From a bacterium (GTDB lineage Bacteria; Patescibacteriota; Saccharimonadia; Saccharimonadales; Saccharimonadaceae), in assembly GCA_030428585.1 (NCBI GenBank), contig JAUIDL010000001.1, positions 1 through 31,315 on the forward strand: 31,315 nucleotides of DNA. The letters are read 5' to 3'. Shown piece after piece: positions 28,200 through 31,315 of the stretch. A program made the translations under genes and the position numbers. Position 1 is the first letter of the stretch; each line of letters starts with the position of its first letter. The notes beneath the pieces are model-generated. The model was not told where the DNA came from and did no database searches. It saw only the letters and a program-made list of their open reading frames with translations.

Positions 28200-29555
28200 T
28201 TAGGCATACAATTTCTCCCGAATTGTCGTCACTTGTTCACGAATAACAAAATCAAGCTTAATGGCTTTTTCAATTTTCTCAACCGAGTGAATTGCAGTCG
28301 TATGATCCTTGCGGCCTAATTCACCAGCAATCTTTGGAAAACTCATATGGAGTTCACTCCGAAGTAAGTACATCGCAATCTGGCGCGGGACAACAATATG
28401 TTTGTCACGTTTTGCACCGCAGATATCCTCGATCGGCATTTGGAAGTGCCTGGCGGTCTTATCGATAATCTGTTTCGGAGTCAGGTGTTGTGGCCGAGAG
28501 TGGCGAACGTTCCCAAGCAGACCTTCGGCGGTGGTGATGTCGGGTTCGGTGCCGTGAAGCTCGGCGTAGGCGAGGAGTTGGTTTAGCGCACCTTCGAGTT
28601 CACGAATGTTCGTTTTAATGTTTGTGGCGAGATATTCAACAGTTTCACTATTCAGAGTGACGCCTGATAGTTCAGCCTTTGCCTCTAGAATTGCGCAGCG
28701 AGTTTCAAAATCAGGCATCTGTACATCGATCGTCATTCCCATTTCGAATCGACTTCGCAGCCGTTCAGTCAGGGTAGGGATACTGCGAGGTGGTTTATCA
28801 CTGCTCATAATAATTTGTTTATTATTCTGGTGAAGGAAATTGAACGTATGGAAGAATTCTTCCTGAGTCTTTTCTTTATTCGCAATAAACTGCATATCAT
28901 CAACAATCAGGACGTCGATATTACGATATTTATCAGAGAAACCCTTCTTTTTAAATCGGATATGTTCGAGGAATTCATTCACGAACGTCTCAGAACTCAC
29001 ATAAAGTACCTTCGCGTCAGGATTGGTCTTTAAGATTTCATTTCCGACGGCCTGCATAAGGTGAGTTTTACCTAAACCAACGCCACCATAGAGATAGAGG
29101 GGGTTATATTTGACACCGGGATTCGCTGCAACGGCTTGGCTGGCGGTGTAAGCGAGGTCGTTGCTGGATCCGACGATGAAATTATCAAAGGTGTAGCGGG
29201 GGTTGAGGTTGCCTCGAGACGCCAAAGGCGAACTAGTAGGCATTGATAAAGGAATTGATGACGAGGTTGGTGCCGCTTGAAGGGTCGTTTCGCGATTCAC
29301 CCGGGTTCGCTTGCCTTGAGTGAGGACAGTGTAGGTGATTTTTGACGGCGAGACGCCGTTATTTGCGAGGACCTGGCGGATCTGTTCATTAAACTTCACC
29401 TCGAACTGTTTTTGCGCAAAGATATTAGGGACGGAAATGACGACTTCTTCGTCAGTTTGGCTGACGAGCTCAGTGTTTTTATACCACGTCGTAAATGTGG
29501 CATGCGAAACCGACACTTCGATTTCACCTAAGACACTTTGCCACAATGCGCTCAT
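28200..29555 (-). CDS. dnaA: Chromosomal replication initiator DnaA
   Basis: 451 aa from ATG 29555 (GTG 29564 is a possible alternative; GGGAGAG is 10 nt before the ATG). Domain I about 1-80 (LWQSVLGEIEVSVSHATFTTWYKNTEL), linker about 81-120, AAA+ domain with Walker A YGGVGLGKTH (about 156-165), Walker B VLIVDDMQF, and C-terminal DNA-binding domain IV with the signature GRKDHTTAIHSVEKI. DnaA-ATP binds DnaA boxes and unwinds oriC. DnaA boxes flank it on both sides, and one overlaps the presumed -35 of its own promoter. Confidence 0.98.
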   Translation of the reverse strand: MSALWQSVLGEIEVSVSHATFTTWYKNTELVSQTDEEVVISVPNIFAQKQFEVKFNEQIRQVLANNGVSPSKITYTVLTQGKRTRVNRETTLQAAPTSSSIPLSMPTSSPLASRGNLNPRYTFDNFIVGSSNDLAYTASQAVAANPGVKYNPLYLYGGVGLGKTHLMQAVGNEILKTNPDAKVLYVSSETFVNEFLEHIRFKKKGFSDKYRNIDVLIVDDMQFIANKEKTQEEFFHTFNFLHQNNKQIIMSSDKPPRSIPTLTERLRSRFEMGMTIDVQMPDFETRCAILEAKAELSGVTLNSETVEYLATNIKTNIRELEGALNQLLAYAELHGTEPDITTAEGLLGNVRHSRPQHLTPKQIIDKTARHFQMPIEDICGAKRDKHIVVPRQIAMYLLRSELHMSFPKIAGELGRKDHTTAIHSVEKIEKAIKLDFVIREQVTTIREKLYA

Positions 29556-29598
29556 ACCCGTCACACTCTCCCTATCACTTTATTCGGTAACTCCTTTT

Positions 29599-29628
29599 AC
29601 TATACGGGAGAAGGGTAGTTTTCCACAA
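29599..29628 (-). promoter_or_regulatory. Probable dnaA promoter overlapping a DnaA box
   Basis: Minus strand TATAGT (29599-29604); TTGTGG 18 nt upstream (29623-29628) lies within the DnaA box at 29619-29627. DnaA binding there should repress its own gene. Confidence 0.45.
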
Positions 29629-29794
29629 CCTCAAAAGAGGTGTAAAAAATGTAACGAAATAAGAGGGCAGAACAGGGGTTTGATTTATACACAATTATTA
29701 TTCACCCCTGTTAATTATGTGGATAAACCAAATAAAGTAGGGGATAAGTTTTATATACAAAGGCACTAATTTTATAAAAAATCAAATGTATGAC

Positions 29795-29823
29795 TTGAAG
29801 AATAGGGGTGAATACGGTAAAAT
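29795..29823 (+). promoter_or_regulatory. Promoter of rpmH (leaderless type)
   Basis: TTGAAG (29795-29800), 17-nt spacer, TAAAAT (29818-29823), 9 nt to ATG 29833. Confidence 0.6.
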
Positions 29824-29832
29824 GTTTTAGAT

Positions 29833-29970
29833 ATGCCAAAACGAACGTACCAACCACACACTCGTCACCGCGCCCGTACTCATGGGTTTCGTGCCCGTGT
29901 TGCCTCTAAGGCTGGACGAGCTGTCTTAAAGCGCCGCCGACTCAAGGGTCGCGCTCGCCTGACATTCTAA
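29833..29970 (+). CDS. rpmH: Ribosomal protein bL34
   Basis: 45 aa, very basic: [19 protein letters not shown] at the start and [14 protein letters not shown] end ([16 protein letters not shown]). The KRTYQP and GFRARV blocks are the family signature. Part of the large ribosomal subunit. Classic position between dnaA and rnpA. Own leaderless-type promoter, and an intrinsic terminator after the stop separates it from rnpA. Confidence 0.97.
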   Translation: MPKRTYQPHTRHRARTHGFRARVASKAGRAVLKRRRLKGRARLTF

Positions 29971-29975
29971 AAATC

Positions 29976-30001
29976 ACCCGCCTCACCCGCGGGTATTTTT
30001 T
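29976..30001 (+). terminator. Terminator of rpmH
   Basis: ACCCGC (29976-29981) pairs with GCGGGT (29989-29994), 7-nt loop, then ATTTTTT. Confidence 0.7.
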
Positions 30002-30005
30002 ACCG

Positions 30006-30011
30006 TATACT
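30006..30011 (+). promoter_or_regulatory. -10 box of rnpA (leaderless type)
   Basis: TATACT, 8 nt before ATG 30020 and 5 nt after the T-run of the rpmH terminator. No good -35. Confidence 0.5.
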
Positions 30012-30019
30012 AGATATAT

Positions 30020-30373
30020 ATGATTCCCGTTCAAAACCGATTCCATGGCCATAATAGTCTTCGCTACGTCTACGCGAACGGCAAAGCAATTCGTTCACAA
30101 GCGGTGACGATTAAATCCGTCCGTAACTCGCATCGACAACGACCGCGCTTTTCAGTTGTTGTGAGTAAGAAGGTGTATAAAGGAGCGGTTGGCCGAAATC
30201 GCATTCGTCGTCGTGTGTACGAATACCTACGCCAGCGCACCCCGGATCTTAAAGACGTCTATGATATTGTTGTTATCGTTACATCACCAGAACTACGAAC
30301 GATGGCTGCAGGTGACCTCACCGCCCTCCTCGACCAGCTATTTGAGAAGGCTGACCTGTATAAAAACAGATAA
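30020..30373 (+). CDS. rnpA: Ribonuclease P protein component
   Basis: 117 aa. Contains RFSVVVSKKVYKGAVGRNRIRRRVYEYLR (about 43-71) with the RNR motif GRNRIRRR at 58-65, the signature of bacterial RnpA. The small basic protein assists the RNase P RNA in 5' maturation of tRNAs; the RNA itself is not in this window. Sits between rpmH and yidC as in most bacteria, but with its own -10 box rather than in one transcript with rpmH. Confidence 0.96.
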   Translation: MIPVQNRFHGHNSLRYVYANGKAIRSQAVTIKSVRNSHRQRPRFSVVVSKKVYKGAVGRNRIRRRVYEYLRQRTPDLKDVYDIVVIVTSPELRTMAAGDLTALLDQLFEKADLYKNR

Positions 30374-30376
30374 AGC

Positions 30377-30385
30377 TGGTATAAT
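30377..30385 (+). promoter_or_regulatory. Extended -10 promoter of yidC
   Basis: Perfect TGG-TATAAT just after the rnpA stop; 41 nt before the GTG start of yidC, so unlike its neighbours this gene has a leader. Confidence 0.55.
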
Positions 30386-30426
30386 TTTACAGATAGAACA
30401 AAGTGAGCGTCTAGAGACACACCAAC

Positions 30427-31315
30427 GTGAATATATTTGAAACACTGATTGTCCAACCAATCTTTAACCTCCTTGTGGGCTTGTATGCCCTGATTCCTGG
30501 TGGTGATTTTGGCATTGCCCTGATCGTCTTTACGATTATTATTCGTTTTGCCTTGTGGCCACTGGTCGTGAAGCAGCTTCACCAAGTTAAGGCGATGCGT
30601 AAGCTGCAACCAGAACTAGCGAAGATTAAAAAAGCCACCAAAGGCAATCGTCAACTCGAAGGCGTCCAGATGCTGGAGCTTTACAAAAAGCACGGCGTCA
30701 AACCGTTCCGCTCGATTCTGATGCTCCTGATCCAGCTCCCTATCTTTATTGCGCTGTATCAAGTGATCCAGATCCTTACCCTGCACCGCGACCAAGTGGC
30801 GAAGTTTACGTACGACTTTCTCGAGGGTGTCCCGGCGATTAACACGATTATCACGAACCCAGATCAATTTAACGAAACCCTGTTTGGTGTCATCGACCTC
30901 ACCTCATCAGCCTTCCAATCATCAGGGATTACGATGTTCTTCCTGGTCGCGTTGTCGGCGGTTGCCGCGTACACCCAGTACATTATTTCCAAGCAAACGG
31001 CGCCAAACACGACGACCAAGCGCTTCCGTGACGTGATGGCTGAGGCAGCTGACGGAAAACAACCAGATCAATCTGAGCTGAACGCCGTCGTAATGAGTAA
31101 GATGATTAAATTTTTGCCAATTATGATGCTGTTTATTATGCTAAGCCTACCGGGTGCGTTGGCGCTGTATTATGCAACGTCAAACATTTTCGCCGCGGTT
31201 CAGCAATATTACTTGTTGAAGCGTGACGCCAAGGAGATGGATGAGATTGCCGAGCAGGAAATAAAACAGGAAGGCAAGAAAGCCACCGCCAAAGCCCGCG
31301 CGAAACAAGCCCGTG
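30427..31315 (+). CDS. yidC: Membrane protein insertase YidC/Oxa1 (3' end outside window)
   Basis: At least 296 aa, open at the right edge. GTG start at 30427 (MNIFETLIVQPIFNLLVGLYALIPGGDFGIALIVFTI, residue numbering from here). TM1 about 28-48 carries the conserved Arg40 (TIIIRFALWPL) of the hydrophilic groove. A cytoplasmic basic hairpin (KQLHQVKAMRKLQPELAKIKK) follows, then TM about 92-112, TM about 165-185, and paired TM about 225-262 (MIKFLPIMMLFIMLSLPGALALYY...NIFAAVQQYYL). No N-terminal periplasmic domain, as in Gram-positive types. It inserts membrane proteins with or without SecYEG. The C-terminal tail becomes Lys/Ala-rich at the edge. Confidence 0.95.
   Translation, partial: MNIFETLIVQPIFNLLVGLYALIPGGDFGIALIVFTIIIRFALWPLVVKQLHQVKAMRKLQPELAKIKKATKGNRQLEGVQMLELYKKHGVKPFRSILMLLIQLPIFIALYQVIQILTLHRDQVAKFTYDFLEGVPAINTIITNPDQFNETLFGVIDLTSSAFQSSGITMFFLVALSAVAAYTQYIISKQTAPNTTTKRFRDVMAEAADGKQPDQSELNAVVMSKMIKFLPIMMLFIMLSLPGALALYYATSNIFAAVQQYYLLKRDAKEMDEIAEQEIKQEGKKATAKARAKQAR

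Larger units (their letters stand above)
29565..29832. other. oriC: Origin region, upstream-of-dnaA part (DnaA boxes and AT-rich stretch)
   Basis: Boxes: TTTTCCACA 29619-29627, TTATACACA 29685-29693, TTATTCACC 29698-29706, perfect TTATCCACA (as TGTGGATAA) 29718-29726, and AGGGGATAA 29739-29747. A very AT-rich stretch (about 29745-29790) next to the boxes may be the unwinding element. Genes diverge from here (dnaA left, rpmH right). Confidence 0.7.

Overview
The window looks like a chromosomal replication-origin region of a very small-genome, ultra-compact bacterium, most probably a member of Candidatus Saccharibacteria (TM7) or a close Patescibacteria/CPR relative. I base this on three things: the order recF-dnaN-dnaA / rpmH-rnpA-yidC at the right end; a PrgI / VirB4 / VirB6-like secretion locus of the kind known from Saccharibacteria directly beside it; and short intergenic gaps with many start codons placed right at a -10 box. 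The standard code fits (TGA is a normal stop, for example in the ATGA overlap at 4473-4476). The phylum assignment is inference from gene families and layout, not from a search.

Left part (1-9000) is an accessory/housekeeping mosaic: the end of a DUF4190-like membrane protein; a type IV prepilin-like surface protein with a FISUMP domain; a one-TM small protein; an RdgB/HAM1 NTP pyrophosphatase; two HAD phosphatases; an SGNH hydrolase translationally coupled to a nucleoside 2-deoxyribosyltransferase-like protein; a two-TM protein; a protein with a PD-(D/E)XK-like signature; several unknown small proteins; and tRNA-Ser(CGA), tRNA-Arg(GCG) and tRNA-Ser(GCT). Much of it reads as nucleotide-pool cleaning and salvage, plausible for an organism living on host nucleotides.

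Middle part (9091-25786) is a type IV secretion-like locus. Five VirB2/TrbC-like pilin genes (one a tandem double pilin) and a lipoprotein come first, interrupted by tRNA-Ser(TGA), comFC and a small heat-shock protein. They are followed by a co-directional run: a VirB6-like membrane protein, a PrgI-family protein, a TraC/VirB4-N-like protein, the VirB4 ATPase, a membrane protein with an M23 peptidoglycan peptidase domain, a phage-lysozyme/C39-like protein, and a one-TM protein. Together these could build an envelope-spanning, wall-cutting apparatus for DNA or protein exchange with a host cell.

Right part (25783-31315) is the origin: recF, dnaN and dnaA on the minus strand; DnaA-box clusters on both sides of dnaA (a bipartite oriC); then rpmH, rnpA and a truncated yidC on the plus strand.

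The most unusual structure outside ordinary genes is: (i) a recurrent promoter layout in which an (often extended TGn) -10 box lies only 6-11 nt before the start codon, implying leaderless mRNAs, and often directly follows the T-run of the preceding terminator; (ii) intergenic clusters of tiny 1-4-nt-loop inverted repeats next to tRNA genes, two of which contain broken copies of tRNA-Ser; (iii) a perfect 35-bp inverted repeat inside two opposed pilin genes, which could invert the 1.8 kb between them; (iv) long terminators sharing an apical hairpin; and (v) a C39-like domain that has lost its catalytic cysteine.
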